From the NCBI GenBank assembly GCA_964035575.1, contig OZ037930.1:248001-312000 (forward strand): a DNA stretch of 64,000 bases, given 5' to 3'. Under the pieces are notes generated by a model. The model searched no databases, was not told where the DNA came from, and was given only the letters and a program-made list of their open reading frames with translations. This DNA comes from Rhynchopus sp. YZ270_cl-10 (taxonomy: Eukaryota > Euglenozoa > Diplonemea > Diplonemida > Diplonemidae). Shown here in pieces: positions 22,457-34,311 of the stretch. The translations under genes and the position numbers were made by a program. How positions within the stretch are numbered: position 1 is the first letter of the stretch; the number at the start of each line of letters is the position of its first letter.

Positions 22457-23100
22457 AAAAAAATCAGGCATGGTGCAAGTCAGCAACCCAGGTCCCCCAG
22501 GGGTTCTGCCGTGGTTTGACCCAGAGGTTCTTCCACCATGGTTAAAATCACATCTCGCTACCTCCCACGGTTCCCCAGGGTTCTCCCGGTGGTTCACCCA
22601 CAGGGTTTCCCGTTGGACCGCTGGCCGCACCATGGAAGTCTTTTCCACCCAGGCCATCTAAAATCTGGCCCCCTCGACCAGATGTGTGTCTGTAATACGG
22701 TATTGACTTTTTTTTTTCTTCTTCTCTCGCATTGTTTTTTTTTTTTTTTTTTTTCAGGGTATGTTTTGTTGTTCCGGGACCAAAAAATGAAAAATGAAAA
22801 AAAATAAAATTGACAAAGGGAGACGCAGAGAGCGAGGGAGAGAGAGAGAGTATAAAATAATAGGATTTCCTTTTCAAAAAAAAAAAAATAAAGACATGAA
22901 TGTGTCTGGGCACATACACACATCCTATTTTTTTTTTTTTTGAAAAAGAAAAGAGACGAGAAAGCGATCTAGGATATTTTTAAAAAAATTGCTGAAAAGA
23001 ATACAACAATACTTCGTATAAAACAGGAAAAAAAAAACAATTTGACAAGGATGGAGGGGTTTTTTTTGAGGAAGGTTTTGCTTTTTTTTTTTGCTTTTTG

Positions 23101-23240
23101 TCAAAACTTGGTTGTTTTAGTGTAGACACCCGAGGATGAACTCCACTATACTACACGCTTCTAGGTAATGCTTTTTGTTTTTTTTTGAAAACTTGGTTGT
23201 ATTAGTGTAGCCACCCTAGAGTGTGCTCCACTATTTTTTT
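23101..23240 (-). repeat. two R3 hairpin repeats
   Basis: Copies at about 23103-23155 and 23187-23235. Each begins AAAACTTGGTTGT on the plus strand and carries an arm pair TAGTG...CACTA around a GACACCCGAGGATGA-type centre. Others are at about 44866-44912, 45306-45360 and 61208-61250; all have the same orientation. Confidence 0.6.
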
Positions 23241-26200
23241 TGCTGTTGGGCAAGCACACTACACTAATGGTCTCGTGATAGACGACAGGTATAGTAATAT
23301 CCCCAGCACTCCCGAGCCCTAAAGTCTGTTTTTTGTAGATTAATGCTGTAGCGAGACGCTGAAAAGCAAAAAAAAATGCCTCCGCCTTCGTCTGGTATCT
23401 AAAATAACCAAAAATGAAATAAAATAAACGAATAAACGGAAGGAGAATAAGAAACAAAAAAAACACACACAAAAGCAAAACACCCAGGAGATTGGAGAGG
23501 ACAGGGAGAGGAGAAAGGTGGTGTGCTTCTGATAATATTTTAAATTTTTTTGAGCTGAAAACATAGTGCTTTTTCCGCTTTTTTTACACCATCTGATCTG
23601 CAGCCATGTCACAAAAAAAAAAAAAAAATGCCCCACACTGTCAAAGTCACTCACAGTTGTATTTTGTTCCTTATTTTTTTGGAGGAAAAAATAGTGCACG
23701 CAAATACAAAAGGTCAAAAAAAAATGAGGGAAGTTTCGTTCCCGACACAACACACACGCATGGGTTACCACAATAAGACAGTAATATGCCACGCGATGTG
23801 TGTGTGTTTTGCACCCACACATGAAAAGAAAAAAGAATAAAAAAAAACCCAAACAAATAGTAAATTTTTGTTCCCCTTTTTTTAAAATCCTTTTTGTTCT
23901 TCTTCCTTCCGGGGGATACCAGCCAAGGACACTGAGATCCCAAACAAAATCTGGCGTGATTTACCTTAACAGAATACTGTGTGGAGATACAGTGACTACG
24001 CTCCCAATTTTGCGAAGAGAGAGTTTTTTTTTTTTAAACAGACGAAGTTTCTCTTCTCTACAATCTAAATCCCTGTCCCATGATGTTGTACGAAAGGCTC
24101 CTGGAGGGGTTTTTGTCCTGGAGGGGTTTGAGAGTGTTTTTTTGTTTGTTTTGAAAGTGCTTTGCGCTCTGTTAAATTTAAGGAATTTCCTTCAGGAGGA
24201 GGGGTATGACGTGATGACGTTGTCCGTACAACACAACAACAAAAAGAAGAAGAAAAAAAACGTGAAATTGAGTTCACCTTTCCTGGCACTTTGCAGTGAG
24301 CAGTTGAAACAAAAAAAATGAATACAGAGAAAACACTTTTGTAAGATGACTGCAGCCGAAGGGCTTTACGAGAGAGAACGACATAAAAAAAAAACAAGAT
24401 TCAACCCCTCTCCAGTGTTATTTGATGATCTTGCCCTGCTTTTACTCGCCCCCCTTTATTGTTAGTTTTTTTTGTTTTTTGTTTTTGAAAACTGAAAAAA
24501 GAAAAAAAGGAAAATAAAAAAGAAAAAAAAATATCGGGGGAGAAAAGGACGGATGTTGCTTTGCGCTATGCAAGTACTCACCCACCACCCCATACTGTTA
24601 TATAATTTGCATTTTTTTAGCCCCCTATTTTTTTTTTTCATTTTTCCAAAGCAAACTCACTATTATGCTACTTTGTAACAAATGGAAAAACGAGTCTTCC
24701 CTAAAGAAAGTCTCTGGTTATGTTTTTTTTTTTTTTTTTTTTTTGCACTTTTTCCCCCATCTCTCCACTCTTAGCCGCCTTTTTTTTTTTTTTTTTTGTG
24801 TCAAGAAAGTTTCCTTCTCTTAAACTCTTTCCAATAGGACTTTTTGTTGTTTTTTTTGTTTGTGGAGGAATGTGAGAAAGCACAGATCTTTCTTCTTCTT
24901 TTTTTCGTTCCTATTTCTTTGATTCGTTTCGTTTTTTTTTTTTTTTTTTTTTGGTTTAAAATAATCTGAAAAACGGATTCAGCCACCCATACAGATGGGT
25001 CTGTAGCGCAGCGTCATCTCGTTTTTTTTTGTTGTATTGACAATCACGTTATACCTACTGGTATAACGATCTGTACTTTTTTTTGATTTTTTGTTTGTTT
25101 GGGTAGGGGGAGAGGGGGAGGAGGAGTTCTTTTCTTTGTTCGTGTTCGTTAATCTTACAAGTACATACATAAAAAAGGGGGGGATCCTCACAGATAAAGA
25201 AAAAAACAAATAAAAAAAGACGAGGATACTAAAAAGGAGAGCGGCTAACCAAAAATGATGAAGGGAAAAAGAAAAGAAAATGAACACACGTTGTAAAGGG
25301 TGTTGTCGACAAAAAAATTTCCTGAAAGGATGCGACCCTTTGGTAGGTAAATTTGCTCAAATGTGGGCCGGAAACCGTTCATGATTTTAAATTTTAATTA
25401 TGTGGTGCTCCAGGAGGGGGTCGGTGATGGGAGCAGATCGCTGAGCAGAATCGTTTGACCGATTTTCTGAAAAGCACCATTATTCCTTTGCTTTTGTTGA
25501 CCGTAGGTACGTCTCTGCGAGATTGTTTGAGAGCCTCGATATCATCCTCCAGAGGCTCAACAAACACAAAAGAAAGAAAAAGTGAAAGAAAGCCTTGCCT
25601 CGCAGTGCAGTCTTTCAACAGCAAAACCCCCTACTGGGGTTTTGTTTGCTTTTACTTTGTTTTGTTATTATTGTTTCTTTTTTTTAAAGAATAAACTGTT
25701 TTTGGGAAGTAATTTGCTTTTTTGGGATGGTGATTTAACCCAAAAATAAAATCTAAAATATAACGAAAAAGAAAAATAATAAACAGAAGAAAAAAAAATA
25801 TTGCTTATTGGAGGAGGGTGGCTTCATCTCTTATTCACCCCCACCCCAGTAAACTAAGTATCTGTGTGGAAAGTTGTTACAAAATAAAACAATAATAAAA
25901 CAGGGAAAAATTGACAAATGTAAATAATCTGTGAATGGGGGGGGAGGGAAGGGTAGCTGGAGAATAGTAAAAAAAAAAATAGAGAGAAAAAAAAAAAGTG
26001 AAAACACCTGCAACACACAATACCTTGTCAAAAAAAATAAATCAAATAAATTCTCAGTTTTTTTGTTGTTTTTTTTTTTTTTCCCCTTTCATTTTGTCCC
26101 CTTCTTTCTGAAAGAAAAAAAAGACCACTGTGATTACTGTGTACCTTGGTGACTTGAAATGTAAATCCCTCCAGTGACTATGAACCTTGGTGCATGGCCC

Positions 26201-26384
26201 TGGGTGGGACCCTCATCATGCAGTCAGTCCTTACATCCACTTTGCGGTGTGGAAAAAGAAAAAGAAAACAAAAAAAAAATGGTTTTTGATGGGCATATTC
26301 GTAAACACAAAAAAAAAAAAACACTGGGCCAGGTTTATATCACTGTACGGAACAGCAACTAAAACACATACTTTAATAACTATT

Positions 26385-26917
26385 TATTCACCTCCTTTTA
26401 GCGGGGTTTTATTTTGCGATAACTTCACGCATTTTTTTCCCAGGCGAGGGCTACTTAATTTGCCGAGCGAAGCGAGGCAAATTGAGTGCACGAGCCTGGG
26501 AAAAAAATAAGTGAAGTATCGCAAAATAATCCGCTAAAAGGAGGTGAATACGTAATTTTATTTCACGGGAAATAAAGTATACGAAAGGATTTGGCACTTT
26601 TAGCGTGACTTATTTATTGTGCAATAACTAACGAGTATGTGTCCTCACAGGAAGCTCTCAGGGAAAAAAAAAAAAAAGAGCGTGAAAAAAAAAAAAAAAA
26701 AAAGCTCTCATTACCCTCCCGCCAGCGCTACCGGGTCCCGCGGACCCCTAGATAGGCCCGCTGAGGGGCTGGCGGGATTGAGGAGGCTGGAGGGAGGCTA
26801 AAAAAGGCTGGACGGTCCCTCCAGCCCTACTACCTACATGTACCAAAATTTAGCGTGAAATTATCATTAAATAAAATCCCGCTAAAAGTGCCAAATCCTT
26901 CGTATACTTTATTTCCC
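26385..26917. mobile_element. two neighbouring foldback elements (166 bp and 351 bp)
   Basis: The first is a near-perfect palindrome at 26385-26550: its arms begin TATTCACCTCCTTTTAGCGG and include TTTTTTTCCCAGGC. Sixteen bases on, a second element at 26567-26917 has arms GGGAAATAAAGTATACGAA and GGATTTGGCACTTTTAGCG, with a GC-rich inner palindrome (CCCGCCAGC against GCTGGCGGG) at 26717-26776. The TTTTAGCG motif is shared by both, so they may be parts of one compound element. No coding capacity and no clear target duplication. Confidence 0.65.
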
Positions 26918-28657
26918 AGGGGAATAAAAAAAAAAAATATGATAGTGTAAGGCAAGTTGCTTCTTTTTCTATGTCAAGACAACTGAACAGCATTTCAACA
27001 TATGCAATCAATAAATTGATAGCATAGGAGGGATCACTGATGATGCAAGCAACTGAACAAAAACTATTTTTTTTTTTTTAAAGATGAACCTGAGCCTCTC
27101 GCCTTGATCACAATTGAAGGGAAAGTGTCACCTTGCGTCGACGCTTCCACACACATTATCACATCTGCAGGGTGGTGGTGTTGCGGAGCACGGCTGGGTG
27201 AGTGAACGACGTGACACTTTCCGCTCACAAAGTAGTGTGCGTAAGAAGTTGGAAGAGAAAAAAAAAAAAAAGCGCAAAAAATGCCTCACCGCGTTCATCA
27301 GACGCAGCGCACGGCAAAAGAAAAGCTCTTATAAGACGATACTAAGCCCCCTCGCTTAGTCACCTAGCAAAAAAAAAAGAGAAAAAATTTGGCAAGAATA
27401 CGGAGCCATAACATACCCTGGTGTCTTCGTGTGAGAGGCACAAAAAAGAAAAACTTTCAAAAGATGGATGCTACACTCAGCGCAGACAAATCTAAAGGAA
27501 AGACGGTTTTTTTTTTTCCCCCACCAGTTTCTTTTGGGAATGTCACAAAGAACAGAATGCAATCAATAAATTGATAGCATAGGAGGGATTCAATAAAAAT
27601 GTTCCCATTCAGTCACAAAGAAAAAGAATAAATTCATATACTTTCAAATAAAAACTTGAAAGCATTACTAATTTAGGGAAAAAGAAAAAAAAAAAGACAA
27701 AGGTAGTTATTGATGCACTCCGATGCAAATGACCCAGATGACAGCACCACCCTGGCAGCCGTCAGAGAAGTAGTTGGTTGATGCAGGCACACCTCCGACT
27801 GACCCACTGTACGATGCCAGCCATGCATGAAAGCACAAAGTACCCTGCGGACAACAGAAAGGCGTTAAAAAGGAAACCTAATAGCTTGCCCGTACCGTAT
27901 ATAGTGTGAACTGGGGGAGAAAAACAACCGCTGGTCAGCCGGAAAAAAAGAGGGCAACGCTGGGCAATAGTTTGGTAAGATAAACCTCAGCCTCGCTTTA
28001 GCTATCTCAAAAAAAAATTCAAAAAATTCAAAAAAAAAATCCACAGACGTTAAGTCTGTTATGTGCTTTTTATTGTTGCTTTATTTTTGATAATCTGTTG
28101 GTGTCGCTGCTGTTCCGACAGTCTCACCATCCAGAAGAACACGCACTTTTTATTTTACTTTGTTTGTTCGTCGGTTCTTCGCTCTCGAGGTGTATGGGGG
28201 ATTATTTTCAATGGGATGTTCTTATATAGTTACTACCGATAATGAATAGCTATTTATTGTATCGTTTGTTCAAAAAAATTCTTTTTTTAAAAAAAAGGCA
28301 CTTCATGATATCTTTCTTTCGGGCGGGTTGTTGTGTCCTTTTGTTTTGTATACTTTATTGAAATTATTTCATTTGGTTTAGGTAAAGTGTGTTGCTGTTT
28401 TTTTTCCCTCTTTTTTGTGACGCACTTTTCCCCCTCACGTCATCGCATTCGACCTTTTTTTTAAAATTTACCTAACCTTGCTCTCCTGCTCAACGTAGAT
28501 CGTGCGAAGATGGTGTGCGCTGTGAAGTGCATTTTTAAAATGAGTTGATAAATTTAATTTTTTTTTTTACACTACTTTGTGAAAGCGGATCACCATATTA
28601 GTGTAAATCGCATCTAAACTACAAAAAGGGTGAACGGCACAGCCACACTTTTTGTTC
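26918..28657. other. intergenic with several dispersed repeats
   Basis: Contains an H1-like hairpin at 27080-27115, the repeat at 27113-27245, an R6b-type module at 27272-27312, an H1 copy at 27333-27365, a 30 bp sequence (CAATCAATAAATTGATAGCA) present at both 27005 and 27559, and R5-type sequence at 27703-27845. The remainder up to the phosphatase gene is AT-rich without recognisable features. Confidence 0.4.
27333..27365 (-). repeat. H1 hairpin repeat, intact stem with different loop
   Basis: Stem CTAAGC/GCTTAG is intact, but the loop differs from the usual CTCTCGT. TCACCT follows on the plus strand as in other H1 copies. Confidence 0.6.
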
Positions 28658-29518
28658 TTAGAGGGATGTTCCAGACTCCCTCAAATCACAACCAAAGAAA
28701 AGCACATACGAAGGCAGATGAAAGAGCATAAGGTTCCCATCCGCGTCAACCCCTGTCACGTTGTCTGTGAGGTGCGAGTGGTACAGGTGTGCCGGCACGT
28801 TCACTTCCCCTTCCCGCTCCATGTCCAGGACAAGGTCCTTGACGAGCTCAAGACTGCGGTCTTCGTGGTTGGGTTCTATGTAGTCCTCCACGATAATGGC
28901 ATTGCGTGGGTTGCTGAAGACGCACTGCGGGGTGTTCTCGACGATGATAACTTCGTCCATGTTTCTGTTCAGCAGACGCAGGTCCTTTGTGTACGGCACC
29001 CCGGTGAACCAGAGCTCGTTGCGGTAAACGTGGTGGTGGATGCGGTCTCCGTGGGGGTCAAGCGTGTCCATGATGCGCGCAGCGCACTTCTCGGTGGAGG
29101 CGGTCCACAGCACGACCTCGCAGCTGTGCTTGATGGCATCGAGGAACTCCTCGAAGTGGGGTCTCCAGTGGATCGGGCCTTCACGGAAGCGGACCAAGGT
29201 TTCGTCGAGGTCCAGCACTACACAGAGCTTCTTCGGGCACGCATCGTGTTTGTGGGGGATCAGGGTACGCGGTGCTGAGCTCGGAGAGGGTGCCGAAGGG
29301 ACCCCGCCACGGAGCAGTTCCGCCTGCTGCAGGTAGTTCCCCTGGGTGTTGGCAGTGGTGGTCGTGGTGCTGGCGGCGGCGTTCTCCGCAGCCGCCCGCT
29401 CCGCCCTGTCCACCGTGTCCCCAAGGCTTTCGTTGGTGGAGCTCCTCGAGGTTGCCTCATCAGTTACGTTCTCATCGCTTCCCCATGTGCTGCACTGCGG
29501 GAGGCACTGTGACACCAT
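28658..29518 (-). CDS. FCP1/SCP-type (NLI-interacting factor) protein phosphatase
   Basis: The protein has 286 residues. The HAD catalytic motif DLDET is at residues 103-107, inside VLDLDETLVRF. It is followed by the FCP1-homology (NIF) core: RPHFEEFLDAI, VVLWTAS, RNELWFTGVPYTKDL, NRNMDEVIIVENTP and NAIIVEDYIEP. Family members dephosphorylate serines or threonines, classically in the RNA polymerase II C-terminal domain; the substrate here is unknown. Residues 1-95 are low-complexity (T, A, N, S). There is no BRCT domain, so it resembles small SCP-type enzymes more than full FCP1. I start at the ATG at 29518: the frame stays open upstream only because it crosses a foldback repeat, and it has no better ATG. 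The leader is a long T/C tract. Confidence 0.9.
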   Translation of the reverse strand: MVSQCLPQCSTWGSDENVTDEATSRSSTNESLGDTVDRAERAAAENAAASTTTTTANTQGNYLQQAELLRGGVPSAPSPSSAPRTLIPHKHDACPKKLCVVLDLDETLVRFREGPIHWRPHFEEFLDAIKHSCEVVLWTASTEKCAARIMDTLDPHGDRIHHHVYRNELWFTGVPYTKDLRLLNRNMDEVIIVENTPQCVFSNPRNAIIVEDYIEPNHEDRSLELVKDLVLDMEREGEVNVPAHLYHSHLTDNVTGVDADGNLMLFHLPSYVLFFGCDLRESGTSL

Positions 29519-29642
29519 TTTAGGAGGAAAAGAAGAAAGAAAAAAAGGAAGAAAAAAAAGATAAAATGTGTATGTACTAGGGGGGAAAGCTGGATGATGT
29601 CGGGAGGAGGGGGGGTTTTTTTGGGGGGGGGATGGAGGGGGA

Positions 29643-29741
29643 TCCACCCCGCGTATAGGCGCGTATAGGACCGTACAGGCATATACGGACCGTCCGTACA
29701 CGCCTTTACGCGCCAATACGCGGGGTAAAAATCAGGTGGGG
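29643..29741. repeat. foldback element of the CACCTG family in the phosphatase 5' flank
   Basis: The arms CCCCGCGTATAGGCGCGTA and TACGCGCCAATACGCGGGG surround a centre rich in TATACGGACCG-type repeats, ending in AAATCAGGTGG. The insertion lies about 125 bp upstream of the phosphatase ATG. Confidence 0.7.
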
Positions 29742-30580
29742 GGGGGGGGGTTCACAAAAACGCGCCGACAAAGGGCTGTCGTGAGTTTGATCTTCGCAGT
29801 TAGCAAATAAAAAAATTATGTGGGGAGGGAGAAGAGAGGTAAACACAATTGGTTGCTTTGCTTTGCTGTGTGTGGTTATATCTTTAAGTTGTGGGGTTTT
29901 GTGCATAAACCCCCCTCCCCTCCCCCCCGATTTTCCAGTCAAAAGCCGTTGGGTTTTTTTTGTGTTGTTGGTACAAAAAGAAGTTTTTTCATCCCGCACA
30001 AATTCAAAAAAAAATGGGCCCCCCTTTACTGCCCATGGATAGATGTTCTAAGTTATATTGAACAACGAGGGAGAAAAATACAAAGTTAAAGGGACGAACC
30101 TAAGACTCTGGGTACTTAGTCACCTCCCAGAGTGTCTAGGTATTTTATGCGGGAGTTTTGTGAACATAGCTAGCTACCCCCTACCCTAGGGAAGAGTGCC
30201 TAAAAATTTCAGCAAAAGGAACAATGTTCCCACATTTTGCAACAAAGAGTGTCCTTAAATACATTACCGCCTTCACCTTCGACAACAACAAAAAGAATAA
30301 ATGAAAATCGCATCGTCTTTTGTCTGGTGCGCTCTCCGCGTCAAATGCACAACAAAACGAATGACTCTGTGCCTTCATCATTTCCGTTCACAAAGAATTT
30401 GTTATAGATACACACCCCTCCCCATTTCCCCACCCATTTTTTTCTCAAAACGGGCACGTTCAGCCCAATACGCTTTTAATTGAAGGGCTCATTCAACACT
30501 ATCGTTGTACTCTCTTCGCTTATTTTGTTCTGAAGCTTTGCCAACTCTCCCCACCCCCCACCTTCCCTGTACCCTTTAGA
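29742..30580. other. intergenic, contains an H1 hairpin copy
   Basis: G- and C-homopolymers and A/T runs; an H1 copy at 30091-30126. No coding sequence is supported. Confidence 0.4.
30091..30126 (-). repeat. H1 hairpin repeat
   Basis: Stem CTAAG/CTTAG is kept while the loop is changed (ACTCTGGGTA on the plus strand), followed by TCACCT. Confidence 0.55.
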
Positions 30581-33500
30581 TTACGTCGGGTTCGCGGCTT
30601 TGACACTGCGGAATTTGGCACGCATGGCTTCGAGGCGGTCTTTTCTTTCTTGTTCTGGGGTGGCTGTGGTTGCTGCTGATCCTGCACCTGTTGCTGCTAC
30701 TACGGGAGTTGCAACAGGAACTGCAGCTGGAGTTGTTGGAGTTGCAACAGGTACGACAGGGGCTGCTGCCGCCACCGGAACTGCCGCTGGTGTTGTCACC
30801 ACAGGGGTGGGTGCGGCTGTGGGTTGTGGTTGTTGTCGTGTCTGTGTTGCTGCCGCTGCTGCTGCCACTTCTGCCTGCAGTCTGCTCACAGTGCCCTCCG
30901 CTGTCTGCAGCTTTGCATTGCACTCTGCTAGAGCAGCGGACGCACGCACCTCAGCCGCCTCAGCAGACGTCTGCAGTGCCGCGCGTTGTGTTGCCGCAAG
31001 GGCCAGGTCTGCAGACACATCTGCCAGGTCCTTCTCGAGCACAGCCACCCTCGCAGCTGCAGCTCGTAGCGAGGCGAGCTCGGGCTCCTGAGAGAATGTT
31101 TCGGATATGACAAAAAAAACAAAAAAAGGTTCCCCATACCACCGCAGCAAGCTGGGCCTGCACTGCCTGCAGCGCACCCTCCTTCTCCTTAAGTTCCTCC
31201 TCAAAGAGTGCGAAGGCGTCTGCGTCAACAGTGGTCGACGCTGCAGCAGCCTCGGTGAGCTGTTTTATGGTGTGTGTGTGGTTAATGCCTAATGAGGGTA
31301 ATTTTTGCGCAGAATATGGCCCTTTTGTGGTGTGGGTCTTTCTAGACCCGGGACCCAGAGGGCCCCTACGGGCCCATTACTCAGGCCATCTTGTCATAAA
31401 TCCACGACAGGAATATTGAAACAAAGAAGATATGTCTGGGTATGCACCGTTGTTACAGCCGACGGGGACTCAGCGCAAAATCACCAGAGAGAGAGGAGCT
31501 CTCTCTGAGAAGTATGACCACGCACCGAGCGCACCCACTACAAGACGTTTTTTGCAGGTGTACAAAAAGTCAACAGGGGACTTAAAAAAAGGGATTTGCG
31601 AGCGAGACGTTCACCGCCGTTCATGAACCAAGTAGGGACAGAATACCATCTCTGCTGTCCTGGCAGAGATTGAGACCCGCCGGGAGGTACCTCCTCGACG
31701 CCTTGTGCATCTTCGACGAACGCAACGTCAGCACCGACCGCAACGGGGACAGCGAGCTCGGGCAGCTCTGCAAAGCGGTACGGTGTATGCGGCACACCAG
31801 GAAACCAGGAGAGACCCGTGCTGGGGAGGAAGCGGTAGCGAGGCGGAAGAACCACGAGGTTGACGAAACCTACTTCTCCGTGAAGTGACCCGACACAACG
31901 AAGGGGCAGTTCGCAAGACAGATGCCCCGTTTCTTGAGGGCATTGTCGTTTAAACTCTTCTCCGGGAGCGAAAGCGGTAGCAGTACAGACACAGAAGCGG
32001 AGGATAAGGCTAAGAAAGCAGAAACTGATGCAAAAAAAAATGAGCTGGTTGGACTGCGGTAAGTGGCTGGGACCCCACAGGATTGTGACAAAAATGGGGG
32101 AAGAACACTATTTGATAAAGTGAATACTCCCTCCCTGACTTTTTTTTGGGTGTGATCTCCGCGCCCTAAAACTCACAGCAAAAAGAAACATTTATAAGAT
32201 GACCCTACGCCTCTCGTGATTGGTCTTCATCACATTCGTTTTCGCGCATCAGGTGGGTTTCCCACAAATTTGTAGATGACGTCATTTCCCCAAGAGTTCA
32301 TAATTCATGCAAAAAAAACACAACAACGCATACCTCATCAACACGCGCTTGGAGCTGCATCTTTTCCTCCTCCCACTCTTCACGTTCACGTTGGAACTCC
32401 CCACGGAGCCGGACCGCCTCTGAGGAGGACCCTACCGAGTCCTCTGTTCTGTCCACAGCACGTCTGAGCTGCTCCAGCTCTGTCAGCAATGCGTGCACGT
32501 AGTCTGCACGGTACTGCTCCACCTCGTCCATATTCCGCTGTCTGGCCTGCTCCTGGGCGCGTATCTTGTTCTTGTAACGCGACAGCTGTGCATCATCAGT
32601 ACTGCCCCCAGCACTACCACCTCTCCCCTTCTTCCGCCCTGCCACTAAATCAAACAAATCGGATCCCTCTCTCGGCGAAGGCGGCGGCGACCCAGACGCA
32701 CCCGACGCACTGCTCGCCCCAGACCCCGACACCATTGACGAATTTGAGTTCAATTGAAGCTCACCTCGCGCCGCACCTACCCGAAGGGCTTGTATGCATA
32801 GCACCCTGGTGTCTTCGAGGTCGCTTTGGGCTTCTAGGACTTGGTCTTTGAGGCGGGCGATGGCTTCGTCGCGTTCGTCGATGTCGGTGTGGAGGGATTT
32901 GAGGGTAGTGATGCGTTCGCACGATGCGTTGAGCTCGGAGGTTACCTCCTCGAGTTCTTGCTTGAGGCGGTGGACTTCTTTGTCTTTGAGGCCCCAGCCG
33001 GGTTCGGTTTCTAGGCCTTCGCGAAGGTCATCGCATTGCGCTTGGAGTTCTTCTACCTGGCGGAGGTGGGCGTGGACCATAGCGTCGCGCTCTGCTTCCC
33101 ACTGTCTTTTGTGTTGTTTTAACTCCTCTTTTAACGGCTCCACCCGCTGTTCAATTTCCGCCTCCAGCTCCATCCGGTTCTGTTGCAGAAACGCCTCATG
33201 CGCCTTCATGAGGTTGTTGATGCGCATCTTCTGCTCCTCCACTAGAGAGGAGGCATCGCGCAGCGCCTTCTCCTTCTCCTTCAACGCAGCAAGCACCTGG
33301 TCGACGTCCCGCCCTGCAGCGAGGCTTGCCATCGCTGTCTCGGACTCATAGCTGGCAGAGGTCTCATTGGAGGCGACGACCTCCTTCAAGGTGAGGTTCT
33401 CTGCCTCGCATACGCGGAGGCGGTCTTCAAGCGTTTTGACAGCAGCCGCGTCGTCGGTCTGTTTCTGCATGAGGGAGGCGACGGTGGCCTGCTGTAGGAG

Positions 33501-33728
33501 ATATTCCTGTTCCTTCTCGCGGTACTCCCGGATGTTCTGTTCATTCTCTTTGTCGCGCTCCTTGTACAGGTCCACCTGCATCTGCAAACCGTCAACCCGG
33601 CATTGCAACTCCGCGCTCGAGTCCTCTGCGGCCTTCCGTCTCGCCTCGTTCTCCTGGGCACGCTTCTGGTGTTTCTTCACTGCGTCGTACAGCTCATCCT
33701 TTGAAGACTTTTTGGTTACCTCCGACAT
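30581..33728 (-). CDS. coiled-coil protein, 673 aa, three exons
   Basis: Exons: 33728-32334 (465 codons), 31259-31140 (40 codons) and 31087-30581 (168 codons plus stop), all phase 0. Donors are GAG|GTATGC and GTG|GTATGG, acceptors AACAG and CTCAG; introns are 1074 and 52 bp. Joining restores an uninterrupted coil: QLQARVDE, then LTEAAAAST, then EPELASLRAAAARV. Residues 1-325 are heptad-rich; about 335-385 is a serine/glycine/proline linker; coil resumes; the C-terminus is an alanine/proline/valine-rich stretch and a basic end (ERKDRLEAMRAKFRS). No catalytic domain. It may be a cytoskeletal or basal-body scaffold, but no family-specific motif supports that. The leader, in gene direction, runs TTCATCTTAACCC and then C-rich sequence into the ATG, resembling half of an H1 repeat. 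Confidence 0.8.
31590..31890 (-). other. coding-like GC-rich block inside the coiled-coil gene's intron 1
   Basis: In gene direction one frame reads VVLPPRYRFLPSTGL, WFPGVPHTPYRF and ELPELAVPVAVGADV. A different frame just upstream reads KKRGICLANCPFVVSGHFTEK. Composition is exon-like. I recognise neither peptide. Candidates are an alternative exon, a decayed exon, or remains of an inserted gene. Confidence 0.3.
32195..32232 (-). repeat. H1-like hairpin repeat in intron 1 of the coiled-coil gene
   Basis: Plus strand ATAAGATGACCCTACGCCTC then TCGTGATTGG. The stem is decayed but the loop CCTCTCGTG is exact, and the orientation is standard. Confidence 0.5.
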
Positions 33729-34311
33729 AGGAGGGGGGGTAAAGGGTTAAGATGAACCTCAGTGCTTTTTCAAAGGAAAAGTTAAAAGGAGGGGCGTGTG
33801 TAGAGGTGCCCCCGTTTCCCTTTGGTGGGTTGTGAGGGGGGGGGGAGGGGAGGAGGAGGGGAGGGTAGCAAGGGAGGTAGAGCTGCCTGGGCAGGTGGGG
33901 GTTTGAATGAAAGTTGTTGTTTTTGCTTTTTTCGTGCTCTTTTTTTGTTTTTGGTAGTCTTTAAAAATGTACGGTGGGCAGGTGGGGGTCAAAGAATGTG
34001 AGGGAGAAGGGGAGGGAGAGGGGTGACGTTTTCATATTAGTGCTGAAATGAAATGGCAATGCACCACTCAAAACCTCTGTTGGGTCGACAACCCTGTTAA
34101 AAAAAGACCATAGCTACTTTGTCTTCATGAATGGTGCACACAAAAAATGCTGCACCCCCAACGCAAATCCCAAACCACCCACGTTTTCACTTCTCTACTT
34201 ATGCTTGAGAAATGCAACCCACTGACTCGAGCCGGCCAAGGAAAATGCGAATTCTAATTATCAAACCCTGCTCGCCTTTAACCATCCACCACGCGTAAAC
34301 CCGATACACTT
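33729..34311. other. intergenic, G-rich plus strand
   Basis: A G-rich stretch at 33826-33895 and T runs; in gene direction these are C/A tracts upstream of the coiled-coil start. No gene. Confidence 0.4.

Larger units (their letters stand above)
19214..26384. other. 7 kb AT-rich gene desert
   Basis: I see no convincing gene. Contents: a C-rich block with a GGGG centre at 19415-19446; R5 repeat at 20005-20072; a dispersed repeat at 20075-20235; another at 20812-20952; the foldback-like repeat at 22330-22456; two R3 copies at 23101-23240; a CTCATGC-type repeat at 21930-21985; an H3-type module at 26150-26215; and dozens of A or T runs of 8-24 bases, the longest near 24722, 24780 and 24932. Short reading frames here are lysine- or phenylalanine-rich products of these runs. 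Confidence 0.5.

Noticed and set aside
28652-29278. 208-residue plus-strand frame opposite the phosphatase gene
   Set aside because: It is the complement of a conserved FCP1-type coding region; GC-rich codons keep the opposite strand open. The same applies to the plus-strand frame at 58634-59485 opposite PLAC8 and to frames opposite the LRR arrays.
29519-29716. N-terminal extension of the phosphatase
   Set aside because: The extra codons translate a foldback repeat and a pyrimidine tract, and the extension has no ATG at its start.
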